Assembly: GCA_026027325.1 (NCBI GenBank)
Contig: JAMSLZ010000003.1
Coordinates: 1,984,001-2,048,000 of the forward strand
DNA: 64,000 bases
Source: Actinomucor elegans
Taxonomy: Eukaryota > Mucoromycota > Mucoromycetes > Mucorales > Mucoraceae
Reading direction: 5' to 3'
Every line of letters begins with the position of its first letter. Positions within the stretch are counted from its first letter, which is position 1. Below are positions 49,449 to 62,310 of the stretch, one piece after another. The position numbers and the translations under genes are program-made. The notes beneath the pieces were generated by a model. The model worked only from the letters and a program-made list of their open reading frames with translations. It had not been told where the DNA came from and ran no database searches.

Positions 49449-50051
49449 TGGATCTAGTTGTTTAGTTGAATGAAGAAAAAATTTGCTTGGTTCTAAGAGT
49501 GGAAGCTATTTGATTTCTCGGTTTCGGACTGCGTTTTTGATTTTTCGAATTTTTCCCCTTTGAGCTGATCGTTTTTTTTTTTTTAAATTTTAGTTACATT
49601 GTTTAATAGCAAAAGCTTGAGCTTCAAAGCAGACTTTTTTTGGTTTTTGGGTATTAGCTTGCTTAAAGATGTGTGTCAATATTTTTCTGTAAATTTTCTA
49701 CAACAGGTATCTCGCTATTCACTTCAAACAAAAAATCGCATGAACATTAAAGTGATTCTATATTCTACCACTGAATATAACATGACCTTTGTTCTATTCC
49801 GTATGCTATTGCCATTTTGTAGTTTTCTATTATTCGAAAGCCAAATTAAAGGAAAGGAAGAATAGTTGTGATTCGAGAAATTGGTGAACTTTATATTAAT
49901 CCTCGTTTAGCCAATAAAAATAACTAAAATGATTAAATAGCCACCGGACGAATTAGATTGATGGCATAGATTAAAATGCCGAGAATTCAAAGATACTTTG
50001 AAGAAAGTAAGCTTTCAAACTTTCTCTTTCGTCTCAAAGATCCAGCCTACC
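49449..50051. other. Divergent promoter region, RRP40 / Gemin5
   Basis: About 600 bp between divergent starts with a T-run at 49571-49584. An AUG at 49977 opens a short frame that does not join the Gemin5 frame, so it may be an upstream ORF in the leader. Confidence 0.45.
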
Positions 50052-53000
50052 ATGGATTTGGCGGACAAGTTTTCAAAATGTCAATGTTATCCACCAGTGC
50101 CAAACTGGTATTCCTCCAACATAACAGCCATTGTAGAACCTCATTTCTTTTTGTATGCAACACGTAACTGTATCGTCGTTCTCGACCTTAAAACACTGCG
50201 ATATTTTCATTCTTTCACCGTGTCGAATGACAAAGTTCAAGCGATTACCGCGCACGAGACTTTTTGCTTTACAGCTGGTGTAGATAAAACGGTTCGAATT
50301 TGGAATATCGTACTTGGATCGCTATTGATCAGTCATAATGAACACAAGGTAAGCGAACAAAGATCTACCTTTCAAAGATCGTGACACTAACTTGGTCATA
50401 GGCAGAGATCACAGTATTAAAACTAGTCCGTAACAACACGATATTAGTCTCGGGGGACAAGTCTGGCAAGATCGTATTGATCGAGCCTTTTGCAAAGCAA
50501 CTCAAACATAGCGATACGAAAGTGAAATCGGAAATCACCAGTATAGCTGTTACACAATTCCAAGAGCAGGATTACATAGCAGTAGGCTACAGCAACGGCA
50601 TGATCTTTGTAGAGCGTATTCGAGCTGATTTATCAATGGAGACAGTGTTTCAAATAGCCAATGAGAACGATCCGATTCAATCACTCGATTGGCAAAGACT
50701 GGTGTCTTCTGAAGATTGGCCACTATTAGCATCAAGTACCAAACGAAAAAGAAACATTACTATCTGGAAGTTTCCATCTCAATCCAAAATGACTTCGATA
50801 CGGCTACCCAATCCTCCAGCACAAGCAACAGAGCAACAGAAATCCACTGTCTGGGTAGAGCTCGCTTGGTCTCCACAACAGAGTAATAAGCTCTACTTTT
50901 CATCTTATATCGGTTCGATTATCTGTTTCGAAATCACCAACAAAGGACCAAAGATATGTAACAACGAAAGGCTGGAAAAGCATAATCGAAACGTATTCAC
51001 GATCAATTGGTTCAATGAAGGTAGGAACTGCATCACAACCTCACTGGATAAGCAAGTGATCAAATGGGATGTGAAAAAGAAGATGGTTCTGCAAAGCTTG
51101 AAAACACAGACAGGATACCCTTATGCTTTAGACATACCCGAATGGAATGAAGGACAATTGGCAGTGGGTATGGGCGATAATTCAATCAAGTTATGGAACT
51201 TTTCCGATAGTGGGTCCATTATGAAGGCCAATCGATATCACGACTATTATGAAGCCTCTGTTTTATGGAAAGGACTTCAAGGAAAGATTGAAAAGGTAAA
51301 AGCTGATAGAGTGGTTATACAAGATAGTATGACCAACATGTATTGATAGTTGAAATGGCATCCAGTAAAAGAAGGTTTTTTGGCTTATTCTAATGAGTAT
51401 GGCCATGTTGGCATGTATGATACCTTCAATTTGAGAGCTATTTCATTCAAAATGTATCATAAATCTCAAGGAGCTCCCTTTATCGATTGGGGATCTGATA
51501 TGACGCTTGTTCTCGAAGATACTGATATGAAGGACACGCTGTTATCTTGCGGTGGAGATGGTATGATTCATGTATACGATATAGATAATCCGCAAGCATC
51601 ACCTATCAATTTAAATGAGAGATTGGAAGAAATGAATGTAGCATGGTTTGAAAGCCTGAAAGCAACCGATTCAAGTCGCCATGCGATGAGCATTAGCAAG
51701 GACAAGAAATATATAGCATTTGGACATACTGATGGTTTAGTGGAGGTTTATGCGATGGAGACACTTAAACTGGTGTATGTTTCCAATTGTCAACGTCAGC
51801 TTATTCGATCTTTAGACTGGAAAAGTAAATGTGTAATTTCTATGATGTAACAAGCGGGCTGATTCTTCCATCTTTTTAGATATCAATAATAGATTACTTT
51901 TAGCCTCTGGTTGCGACAAAGGCGATATTGCTATTCATGATCTAAGTACAGTAGACACTGAGAATACCCCTGGTAAGTGCTTGGAAATACAAGCCTCTAT
52001 GTCACGGTAATAATGTATTGAGTAGATGTGCCTATACCCCAACCTGAGCCTATGTACTTTTTGAAAGGACACAAGAAAGGAATCACCGACTTAAAATGGA
52101 GTTTTACCAACACTAATGCGATCATAGCAAGTGCTTCTGAAGATAATTTTGTAGTAGTTTGGAATGTATTTCTTCAAGAGCCTATTGCATTATTTGATCA
52201 GCATCGTAGTAGAGTGCTTTCGGTTTGTTGGAGCCGTTTGTCAGCCAATACAGTTTTTAGTGGTAGTGAAGATAGATTTCTATATGAATGGAGTTACAAG
52301 GACTACCCTTGCTCAGGTTCAATCCAAGGTACGTACAACTTATCAGGTACATTGGGATTACATACTAAATTGTTATTCGACAGCCCACACGACCTTGTAC
52401 GATAAAGAAAAGGCTATTTTGAAACAAAACAATAAAAGAAAAGCAGAGGCTTTAGAATCCACTGCTTCAACAGCTTCACCTACTGATTCAACTACAAGCT
52501 CCCAGTCTACTACCTTTTCATTAAAAAAGAAACAAAAGAAAGCCGCTGCGATAAAGGCATCTGATGAAGTGGTGCCTGGATCTTGGACCATGCCTCTGTC
52601 TCAAGAATCCGAAAAGTCGACAAGCCGTTTGAAAAAAGAGCAATACTGTCTACTCTTGGCAGATGAAATACTGAAAGGCAAAGTGAGGCGTGCAGTGGAG
52701 CATTTGCGAACTGAACTGTTAACAGATGAAGAGAAGCAAGATCCAACTGCAACAAGATACCTTTATTTTGGAGTAGAAAACTCTCAGCCGAAGCAAAATG
52801 TTCATGAGCTGTTCTTTGGTAATAAGAATGATGTAAGACGACTGGTTGAACTTGAAGGTAAAAAGCTTTCCTATATTTCATTACTCTTATTAATACCTTT
52901 TTTCTATAGCAAAGGCTATGGAGAATAGAATAGGGACAGAACTCTCTTATGCAGCGCAAAATAATGTCAAGCAAGATGCTGATATAAAACTAGCAATGGA

Positions 53001-53689
53001 TATCGCCAATGCTCAATATCGTATGTTCGATAGCAGCCAAATGGATGAAAACACCAATAGCTGTATGATGGATTGGATCCTATTGGCCTTGAGCCCAGTC
53101 GGTATGTTGTTTTATAGAAAGACCCTTTTCAATTTCACTCACGCGCCTTTATAGCTGGAAAACAAAACTGGATTGATTTGATGATTAAACAAGCAAAAAA
53201 GCTAGAATCACTGAAACAATATAACCTTTCTGCTGCATGTTATATAGCAAGTACCCATGTTTATGATGCCATTGAGATGTATAGAAACAATGGATTGTAT
53301 AAAGAGGCTATTGCTGTAGCGAAACTACGGCTTCCGCCCAAAGATCCAGTGATAAAGGTCTTGTTTGCCGACTGGGCAAAAGAATTACAAAAAAGTGAAC
53401 AAGACGTTTTAACGGCAACCTGGTAACTGTTATATTTTTTTTTTTAAAAAAAAAGCGTTTCTAATATATGTTTTATAGTTATATAGCATCAGAAGTAACA
53501 GGATCGACAAACACTGCGATCAATTTGTTGGCGCGTTGCGGTAAAGAAGCCAGTTTATTCTATGCAGCCTGTTTGGCTATGGCTACCAATGACTCAACGA
53601 AAGAACAGCGTACTGATCAATGGCTCAAGAAGCTAAAGGATCGTTTGTCAAAGAAGAAGTCGGATGAAACGGTAGAAGAAACGAATTAA
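50052..53689 (+). CDS. Gemin5-like WD-repeat protein
   Basis: Nine exons (50052-50348, 50402-51295, 51350-51824, 51880-51972, 52026-52328, 52384-52857, 52910-53101, 53155-53422, 53479-53689) encode 1068 residues. The N-terminal part matches Gemin5 in order: PPVPNWYSSN, GVDKTVRIWN, VSGDKSGKIVLIEP, IAVGYSNGMIFV, WNEGQLAVGMGDNSIKLWNF, LKWHPVKEGFLAYSNEYGHVGMYDT, LLSCGGDGMIHVYD, IASASEDNFVVVWNV, and VFSGSEDRFLYEW. This is the double WD40 propeller that in animals reads the Sm site and cap of snRNA. After a lysine-rich linker the C-terminal helical part has AACYIASTHVYDAIEMYRNN, YKEAIAVAKLRLPPKDPV. It lacks the long C-terminal extension of human Gemin5 (about 1500 residues). Gemin5 directs Sm-ring loading onto U snRNAs. 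Confidence 0.92.
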
Positions 53690-55518
53690 GTCATATTGGT
53701 TTCTTGAGGTGACGAATTTGTACTTATTACTTGTGTGTTTGCTATCACATATGCATAACAAAATAATAAAGAGAACTATGCTCGGTGAGCAAGCCGGTGT
53801 ATTGAGTCTTTGAAACATACCAGAATGTTCAATGCGTGGATCGCATAATATTGAACTGTAATTTGTGGTTATGATTCTTTGAACAATGAATTCTTGGGAA
53901 ATTGGGCGTTTTTTATTATTATTAAGGAAGGGCAGGAGTTTGCAGGTATGAGTACAATATCATTTGTGCCAAGCCAAAATGAGGGCCCGATAGATGTGGC
54001 AGCTCATTAGGAACATGAAATACTAATCAGATGCGACATTCAGCCAAGATCATTAAAGATTTCGAGCATTGAGTAAAGCACCCAGTCATTTCTCCAAGCT
54101 TTAAAAATCTCGGACACAAAAATTTGAAAAATGTCGAAATCTTCATATTAGAGAACGAGTATTGTAAACCTATTCCTTATACTCTTAATGTATTTTGCAA
54201 ATAGATTCATATCGTTTCAAACTCTACAGGTCTCATAAAAAAAATAATAGATAGAAAATATACTACAGGAGGAAGAAACGATTAAAATATCAGAAATCTG
54301 TGCAATCTCTACATTATAAAATATATAGTCTCATATAAATCATTCTATTCAAAAGAGTACAAAAAAAAGTTTATGTATTTCCCGGGGATGAAACCTATAT
54401 TTTGATTTTTGTCAAAATTGGGATGGACCTAAACTCCAATTATTAACAGCCACTCAAACCAATATTTCTGAAATGCGCGTTATCAACCCCAATACCTTTC
54501 CAATTGGATATACTTTTATAAAACTTAGTTCATTGAAAAAAGCAAGGTCAGTTTTAATAATTGTCCGAGAATTTAACATTTATCTCTGTTTGTTGTGGGA
54601 TTATGCAGGATTCCATTATTTTAAGGGCCCACTATGGTCCATCTCAGTTACCCAATGAGCACCAAACTCCGCGTCAACGACTAAGATGCATACTTGCAGT
54701 TTTGAGCGGTTTCTTGCTTTGTTGCTGCATAAAACTACCCCAGGGTGATGCATCTAAAACAACATGGATAAGATTGTCATGTTCAGATCAGACCGGTAAT
54801 GAACATGAAGCTCATATCTGATCTTTTTATTAGGCTGTTGAATCTCACTTTGCAGCTGTACCAAAAAGAGGAATCGCTTTAAAAGCTTGACACGAAGCCC
54901 ATACGAATAAAACCCCTATTCCTTTTTTTTTCGTTCGTCCCTATAGTTTATATACACTTGTTATTAAAGCAAGGAGCTTTTTTTCTAAGGAAGATGACGA
55001 TAATACACAACAATGAAATGAAAACGAGAGGTCTTCTGTCCCAATGACCTCGGATCATTGCGTTCCGTATTTGTTATTTCCTCGTTACAGATATGCAACA
55101 GCCAAGACAAAAAAATCGATCTACTATTTCGTGATAGTTATCAGCAGATTGGAAACAATTTCAAAGGAGCTTAGTGGATTCATGCGTTAGGGCAGCGGGG
55201 GAGAGATAGAAGCCCATAAAAAGGGGATGTGTGGGTTTTTGGGTTTATTCAGCCTGATCGTTTGCTAGTTAAGCATTCATCATGGTAAATCACACTTGTT
55301 ACACATAATATGATCATATATAGAAGACCAAATGACGCCTGAAAGACAAGAGAATACACTGCTGTATATTTCCAGGTAGGAGACTACTGAGGGGTTTGGG
55401 ATGACCTTGCATCTTTATGATGCCTATATAAGCAAACATTAATTAGTATTCTTTCTTTCTTTCTTTACCCTATATATAATAAAGCACAGCTATCTATTAA
55501 CACAGCTTATAATACACT
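53690..55518. other. Intergenic region with repeat copy
   Basis: About 1.8 kb. It holds a copy of the dispersed repeat at about 53990-54092. Upstream of the Sel1 gene there is a (TTTC)n run at 55451-55467 and TATA-like words. The frames at 54473-54658 and 54561-54821 are not supported as genes. Confidence 0.45.
53990..54092 (+). repeat. Dispersed repeat copy
   Basis: It reads GATGTGGCAGCTCATTAGGA, then TACTAATCAGATGCGACATT, CAGCCAAGATCATTAAAGAT and then AAGCACCCAGTCATTTC. It is nearly parallel to the copy at 41.9 kb. Confidence 0.65.
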
Positions 55519-57581
55519 ATGTCAACTAACGCGAATATACCTTGTACGAATACCAATCCTGTACAACCCACATCACCTATTATGCAACAATTGTTTCATT
55601 ATTCACGAAATATAGTTGGCAAGATTTTAAATAATAGCAATCCCATACGTTGCCTAGACGAAAAAGCAAATAGTCATACCTACGATCAACTGGTTGCTAG
55701 TAACAAAATGATGGAACAGGCAGAAAACTACTTGTTTGGAAGAAATGGCCGCCAAAAGGATCCAAAACTCACCATAAAGTTATTACAAAAGGCATCACAG
55801 TACAACACAGCAGCATTTGCCGTACTAGGGTTTTGCTTCGAATTTGGATTTGGCGTTTCAAAGAACTTTAAGAAAGCAGAGCAGTATTATATATCAGCAA
55901 TACCCCACGATTTAAAACATGCTCTTCAGGATGAAAGAATATTAATGGCCATTTCGCGTCTCGCCTTTCTACGCAAGTATGGAAGGCCAGGCGTGTTTAT
56001 TGACCGTATTGAAGCTTATAAATGGGAAGCACAGATCGAGCTGGGTGGTTCAAAGTCAATTGCATGGATTCAACGCGCTGCAACGGAAGACAATTGCTCA
56101 GCTAGTCAATACTGTCTAGGTGTATGCTACCATGACGGTCTAGCTCTTCAAAAAGATGAAAAAGCGGCATTCTATTGGTATAGCAAGAGTGCAGAACAAG
56201 GTAATTGTCGTGGTCAGGGTATCCTGGGCTATTGTTATGGTGAAGGCTTTGGTGTAGAAAAGAATGAGGCTGAAGCGATGCGTTACTATCGCCTGGCAGC
56301 AGCTCAGGGGGAAACAGTCGCTATCTACAATATTGGTTATTGTTATGAAGATGGTATTGGTGTAGAGAAGAACATGCAAGAGGCAGTTAAATATTACAGA
56401 TTAGCTGCAGAACAAGATAATGCATTCGCTCAGAACTCGTTAGGTTATTGTTATGAAGATGGCGTTGGCGTTGAAGGCAATCAAACGACAGCTGCAGCTT
56501 GGTACAGGCGATCGGCTCAGCAAGGTTATCCTTGGGCGCAATGCAACCTTGGCTATTGCTATCAGAATGGCATAGGTGTTCCCAAGGATGCGGCCACCAG
56601 CGTAGAATGGTATCGAAAGGCTGCAATTCAAGGACATGCAAGAGCTCAACACAACCTAGGCTTCTGTTATCAAAACGGTATTGGTATCGAAAAGGATGAA
56701 AGCCAGGCTATTCACTGGTTCAAACAAAGTGCTGAATTAGGTAACATTTTTGCATTTCATTCGCTTGGCTATTGTTTCCAGAATGGAGTTGGTGTGCCTG
56801 TCAATGAACGCGAGGCTGCTTATTGGTACATGCTATCGGCTGAACATAACCATGCACCTGCTCAGCTGTCATTAGGCTACTGTTATCGCAACGGTATTGG
56901 TGTAGAAAAGAATGCTCGTGAATCTGTCAAGTGGTTCCGTAAAAGTGCAGAACAAGGTAACGCGGTAGCGCAGAACTCGCTAGGTTTTTGTTATGAGGAA
57001 GGCATGGGTGTTACCAAGAACCCTAAAAAAGCATCCTTTTGGTACCTGCAGGCTGCTAGACAGAACAATGCTTGGGCACAGTGTAACTTGGGTTTCTGCT
57101 ATGCAAATGGTATTGGTGTGAAACAAAACCCTTCTAAAGCAGTCTATTGGTATCGCAAGGCTAGTCTACAAAACCATGCTCGCGCTCAAGATAAACTCGC
57201 GTTACATATGCAAGGTGGTTTTGGCATAGAAAGAGATTTGTCTGCCGCATTCGAATTGTTTAAAAAAGCTGCTGAAAATAATCATATTGCTGCTCAGCAT
57301 CATTTAGCAAACTGCTTTGAGAAAGGCCTTGGTTGCGAAGTCGATTTAGTTCAAGCTTCTATTTGGTTTGAACGTGCCGCATTAGGTAATTAATCTTGTT
57401 TCAATATCGGTTATGTTTACTAAATATTTGTGTAATAGCTGGCTGTCGTAATTCCCATGAGCGATTGAGAAGACTTTTAGTACGCGTATGTTTGATTTCT
57501 CCAGAGTCTTTGCCTTCCATGAGTAATGACGACCTGGTTTGCTCTGGATTTATCGTTGGGCACAGTGCACCAGCAGCTTAG
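55519..57581 (+). CDS. Sel1-repeat protein with 13 repeats
   Basis: Two exons (55519-57385, 57439-57581) give 669 residues. After about 70 residues of variable N-terminus, 13 Sel1-like repeats of about 36 residues follow, each with an A-x3-LGYCY-x-NG-x-GV type helix pair and a W/YY-x-x-AA end. The repeats at the two ends are the most diverged. The last exon is read in because a donor at 57386 and an acceptor at 57438 replace a stop right after the last repeat with a 47-residue tail (SHERLRRLL). Sel1 repeats are adaptor modules; in fungi they appear in chitin synthase activators and ERAD partners. No signal peptide or enzyme domain is seen, so the partner is unknown. Such arrays are abundant in Mucorales. 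Confidence 0.88.
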
Positions 57582-58305
57582 GCTGATTCTAATACGTCAA
57601 AATACCATTCAACTCTTCGATTTTATTGTCGAACTAATAAAAAAAAAAGTACTACTTCTAATGATATTTAATAATATTAAACAATGGACTCATGGTAATA
57701 GCCTTTAAAGAATCGGCAGCTGGCCGAATGTATCCGGAGCTTTAAACACGTATATTTAAACTCAGTTAAATCTTTGCTGGGTAAAAGCAAATGTCAGTAA
57801 AGCAATGCTGAGATTCCTTCCTTTATTTTTCACGTATGTATTAATCTAACATGGTGGCATGGGTGGATAACATGAAGAGATATAATGATGATAGAAGCAC
57901 AACAATAAACACCTTAGAGAAACAAAGATGGATGGATACTTGCACAGATTGGATCGACTCTCGATACATCTCGAACGAAATGGATGGATTACACGACTTA
58001 ATGATATCCATCCAACTGTATCCAGACAGTGATCCATCCATCAGCAACCATACAATGGGAAATCAAACGATTACAACAAGCTTTGCCAAAAGGCTTTATC
58101 ATTCATTATATCTCTTTTTTGTTTGACGGGCATGAGAAAGCAAATGGGCAAATGATTTTCAATTCAATTACTAACAATTTCTATTTTCCTTTTTCTATAT
58201 ATTACATTCAATAATTCCAACATATATCAACTCTGTTCTCAACTTATTTCAATTTGCGATTATCCTACTCGACTTGATTTTGATATTTTTACGATAACAG
58301 TCAAG
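57582..58305. other. Promoter region of RPS7
   Basis: About 720 bp before the eS7 start. A cluster of GATGGAT/ATCCATC words (listed separately) lies 260-380 bp before the start codon. Otherwise no features are seen. Confidence 0.45.
57928..58043. promoter_or_regulatory. Cluster of ATCCATCC/GGATGGAT motifs
   Basis: Four copies in about 115 bp: GATGGATGGAT at 57928-57938, TGGATGGAT at 57981-57989, ATCCATCC near 58006, and GATCCATCCATC at 58031-58042. The same word appears in the eS12 and RPL25 loci. It is probably a shared ribosomal-protein regulatory element; the binding factor is unknown. Confidence 0.5.
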
Positions 58306-58949
58306 ATGGCTTCTAACAAGATTGTTAAGCAGGCTGGTGCCCCAGCTGCTGATGAGTTCGAACTCTCTGTTGCCCAAGCTCTCGTTGACTTGGAGTCCAG
58401 CGTTCCCGACTTGAAGGGTCTCCGTGCTCTCCACATCTCTGCTGCCAAGGAGGTAACATAGATAGCTTATATGAGTAATTAAAAAATCCAAAGCATTAAC
58501 TTTCAATTTCTCCCCAGGTCGAGCTCGGTGCCGGTAAGAAGGCTATTGTCATCTTTGTCCCCGTCCCTAGCCAAGCTGCTTTCCACAAGGTTCAAGCTCG
58601 TCTTACCCGTGAGCTCGAGAAGAAGTTCTCTGACCGTCACGTTGTCTTCGTTGCTCAACGTCGTATCTTGGCTGTTCCCGGCCGTCGTAACAACGCCAAG
58701 CAACCTCGTCCCAGATCTCGTACTTTGACTGCTGTCCACGACGCTATCTTGGATGACCTCGTTTTCCCTACCGAAATCGTTGGTAAGAGACTCCGTCAAA
58801 AGGTCGATGGCTCCAAGACCCTCAAGGTCTTCCTCGATGCCAAGGATGCCACTTCTCTTGAATACAAGATCGACACTTTCTCTGCTGTCTACAAGAAGCT
58901 CACTGGCAAGGACGTTGTCTTTGAGTTCCCTGCTGCTGTTGAGTTCTAA
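58306..58949 (+). CDS. RPS7: 40S ribosomal protein eS7
   Basis: Two exons (58306-58452, 58518-58949) give 192 residues. Family marks: [19 protein letters not shown], then [66 protein letters not shown], and [28 protein letters not shown]. It is a small-subunit protein needed for 40S assembly. Codon use is strongly biased to C-ending codons, unlike the other genes here, which marks high expression. The intron is 65 nt. Confidence 0.97.
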
Positions 58950-59893
58950 GTAATTCACCACCAATAAATCAAAACACTTTTTTCTTCCATTTATTGTTTT
59001 TTATAGTGATATATGTTTTATCAATATAAAATAAAAAAAAAAGCTTTAAAAAAAGGTCAGTGGGAGGGGAGTTTATTAGTTGGTTAGGTTAAATCTATGA
59101 CAATGGTTTAAAAAAGCTTAGTATCTGATATAATTTACGTGTTAGCATTGGATCTAATGTCAAAACACGTGTATTTTCAATGATACAATAGTTGGGAGAA
59201 GTTTTCCTTAAGGCTCGCTTAGAAGTAGCAAGAGCTAGGCTAAATACTTGGGCATTTTCCTTTAGCCAATAAAAACATTAATCTGATCTAGTATTTTTGC
59301 CTTGACGGCAGCCAATGAAAACACGCTATAGTATTAGTTTATTGATATTTTTTAGGTACACCTCGTAGGAAGTCAATTTATCAAAGCTGGTTAACTTTTT
59401 TCAACAATAAAAACCAATTTTCGAAGAGTTTTTTTTTTAATGCTAAACAAAGAAATTGAGTATGTGTATGGAGATTGTATTATTTTACATATAAAAAAAT
59501 TCGCATGTTTTGCATAAATAATAAATATAAAATGCGCTTTATTCAATACATCGTGAAATTTGGTATATATTTCATTGAAAGACTTAGTAATTATCTAACT
59601 TTTTGGATCTTCTGATCTTTAACCTTTTCAACCCCCTCTTCCAATTGAATTACCGCCTACTCCAACTAGTTAGCCGGTCTGCTGTCCGGTTCGAACCTCT
59701 GTCGCAAAAAATAGTTCCGCCCAAGCCGCTCCAGATTTGGAAACCAACAAAGAGACAAGCATCGCCTGCCCATCAGTAACCCTTCTCTTTTTTTTCCCCA
59801 CCTTAGAATACCAAAGTATGTAACGGAAGACATCCATCCCAATAGATGGATGCACATAATAGCATCAGATACTAAACAATCCTTTTTGATAGT
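58950..59893. other. Intergenic region, RPS7 to RPS12
   Basis: About 940 bp. It contains two CCAAT words near 59264 and 59311 and the inverted repeat before RPS12. A tRNA-like GGTTCGAACC word at 59688 was considered and dismissed. No gene is seen. Confidence 0.45.
59831..59852. promoter_or_regulatory. Perfect 8-bp inverted repeat of the ATCCATC motif
   Basis: CATCCATC, a six-base spacer, then GATGGATG, 42 bp before the RPS12 start. It could bind a dimer or fold in the leader. It is the same word as in the RPS7 promoter cluster. Confidence 0.5.
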
Positions 59894-60448
59894 ATGTCTG
59901 ACCACGAAGAAGTTATCGATACTCAAGAAGTCGAAGTCGCCGTTGAGGCCACCTCCGGTCAAATGTCCGTTGAAGATGCTCTTCAAGAAGTCCTCCGTCG
60001 TGCTCTTGTTCACGATGGTCTTGCCCGTGGTTTGAAGGAAGCCGTCAAGGCTCTTGACAGGTAAGATCGAGTAATTTATTGGAATCGCTGGAAAAATCAA
60101 AAATTGACATGTATAACAGACGTCAAGCTCATTTGGCTGTTCTCTGTGAGTCTTGTACCGAGTCTGAATACATCAAGCTCGTTGAAGCTCTCTGTGCCGA
60201 GCACAACATCAACTTGATCAAGGTCTCTGATGCCAAGAAGCTCGGTGAATGGGCCGGTCTCTGCAAGATCGATCGTGAAGGTAACGCCCGTAAGGTCGTC
60301 GGTTGTTCTTGTGTCGCTGTCACTGATTTCGGAGAAGAGTCCGAGGCCATGAACGTCCTCTTGGATTGTAAGTGTTTTATACGTTTATCAAGTATTTTAA
60401 TATGATCATTAACATTGATGTACTTTTTTAGACTTCAAGACCCGTTAA
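59894..60448 (+). CDS. RPS12: 40S ribosomal protein eS12
   Basis: Three exons (59894-60060, 60120-60367, 60432-60448) give 143 residues, the family size. An acidic N-terminus ([15 protein letters not shown]) leads to [31 protein letters not shown], then [61 protein letters not shown]. It is an L7Ae/L30e-type fold on the 40S beak. The last exon codes only five residues plus the stop. Codon bias is strong, as in RPS7. Confidence 0.97.
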
Positions 60449-62310
60449 ATGGTGCCTCTCTTTTTTTAAAAGAACCCTTTCTCTAATAATCAAACCCATA
60501 AGTTATTATAATAAAATTTTGCTTACTGTTTGACGTTTAGATATAATTATATAGTCGGCCACATGTATATTGGTTGTTGTCTTGGGAGCTGTTCTTTAGT
60601 ATTATTTAACAAATAATCAACCTCGATCTTTTCAAAAATACTCCAGTTTATACGTACTTAACCAGGCCTTCAGTCTTCGTTAGAAGCAGTTGTGCTTAGA
60701 CTCCAAGCCATTTGGTCAATTTTTTGTTGTCCAATCAAATAATTCTATAATACATATAAATTGATGAAAAGTGGTAAAATCATACAGATGTATTGTTTTG
60801 TTATACTGTTTATCCTTCTTTGAGACAATCACTTTAAACTTATTTACACTTTAAACAATATGGACAAATCCAAATTATACAAATGAGAAAAAAAGATTAC
60901 GAAATTAAGAGAATTACGATACACTGAAAAAAAAGCAGATATTATACTTTTTAAATACACATCTTTTATAAAATTAGCAAATTACTTGTTATTCTTTTTA
61001 ACGTGTAGCAGATGCAATTAAAAAAAAATAGGTATTATAAAGACTTAACAAAGCATCTAATAATGCTATACTAATAAATTGCAAATGCTTTTATTTTGTA
61101 TATATGAATGGTAACTTTATTACAATGTAGGATCAAAATTGAAGATAGAAACGATTGCTACATGAAAGAAATAACAAAGCCTTTGAGGCCATAGATATAG
61201 AACTAGTCCATGAGTAGTCCAGCTACAGCACTAGATACATACGCCTTGACATTGGCATTGGATTAAATCCAAAAAACCATTTTGATTTATCAGGCTTGCA
61301 TAGTGAGCGCACCATATCTATGAGAATATCGCACCAATGGCTATTAATTGCTCGTTGGTGAAAGGGACTGGAATATACCCAAGTTCATCATGGACATTTG
61401 GCACATGGAAAGTTAGGACCCTTCAGATTCCATCTGTAGGTGGAAAAATATCTTCAAGTGAGAGTTATGTAAGAGGAAAGGATCACAATGCTTGTTTCAA
61501 AAGGCTGCCATAACTTGAGAGCCTATAGTAGTAACAACCCAAGAAGCAGCAATAGATAGCCACCAGGTCCTATATCCTATACTGATGGTATCTTTGCGTC
61601 CGACAGAAGATAATCTAGTTTTGAGGGCTATTGAATGTAAAAGCCTTGAAAACACCAAAGCAAAAGATGACTGCAAGCGAAAGATCACCCAAGTCATTAT
61701 ATTTATGTAAAATGATCAACTTTGTTCTTTTCTTTAAAGCCATTATAGGACTAAAAGTTAGTATAATTGAAGTAAAACGTGTCAAGGAAGTTATCTTTTC
61801 TTTGATCATATTATAAATAATTTTGAAAGCGGATTTTGTTATCAAGTTTTGGGAATTAATTTTTAAGCATTCAGGCAGTGGTAAGTAAAAGCTGAGAATC
61901 TAAATACGCAATATTAATGCTCTTTGTATATCAGAGATGATACCGAATCAAAATCAATTAAACGCGTCGGTGCTTGGTCAAGGTTGGTTCTTCGGTTTGC
62001 GATTGTTTATCCTAAAAAAAAAATTGGAGTACCTACATAAATTTATCAAAAAAAAAACTAGTAATAAATGTAGCGCTGGATCTCATTATTTCGAATGATA
62101 AATTTTTGGCCCAGATGTACAGCTTACTTTTGAGTGATTATTATACCCGCTTATAACTTTGATTAGGTTGTTCCAAACCCATAAAATTTATCACAATAGA
62201 ATGAATGCACACTGAACATTGAATAACAGTTAAAAAGGAGACATGTAGTTTTGGTTTTCATTTTATTCGATTTTAATAAAGAAATCTACTCAAAATATGA
62301 ATGAACTAGT
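60449..62310. other. Convergent intergenic region, RPS12 / RPL25
   Basis: About 1.9 kb, AT-rich with many homopolymers. No gene is supported; a weak minus-strand scrap lies near 61340-61440 and a frame at 61497-61697. Confidence 0.45.

Noticed and set aside
58503..58964. Long minus-strand frame
   Set aside because: It is antisense to RPS7 and arises from that gene's strong codon bias.
59680..59700. tRNA-like B box GGTTCGAACC
   Set aside because: No A box, acceptor stem or cloverleaf can be drawn around it.
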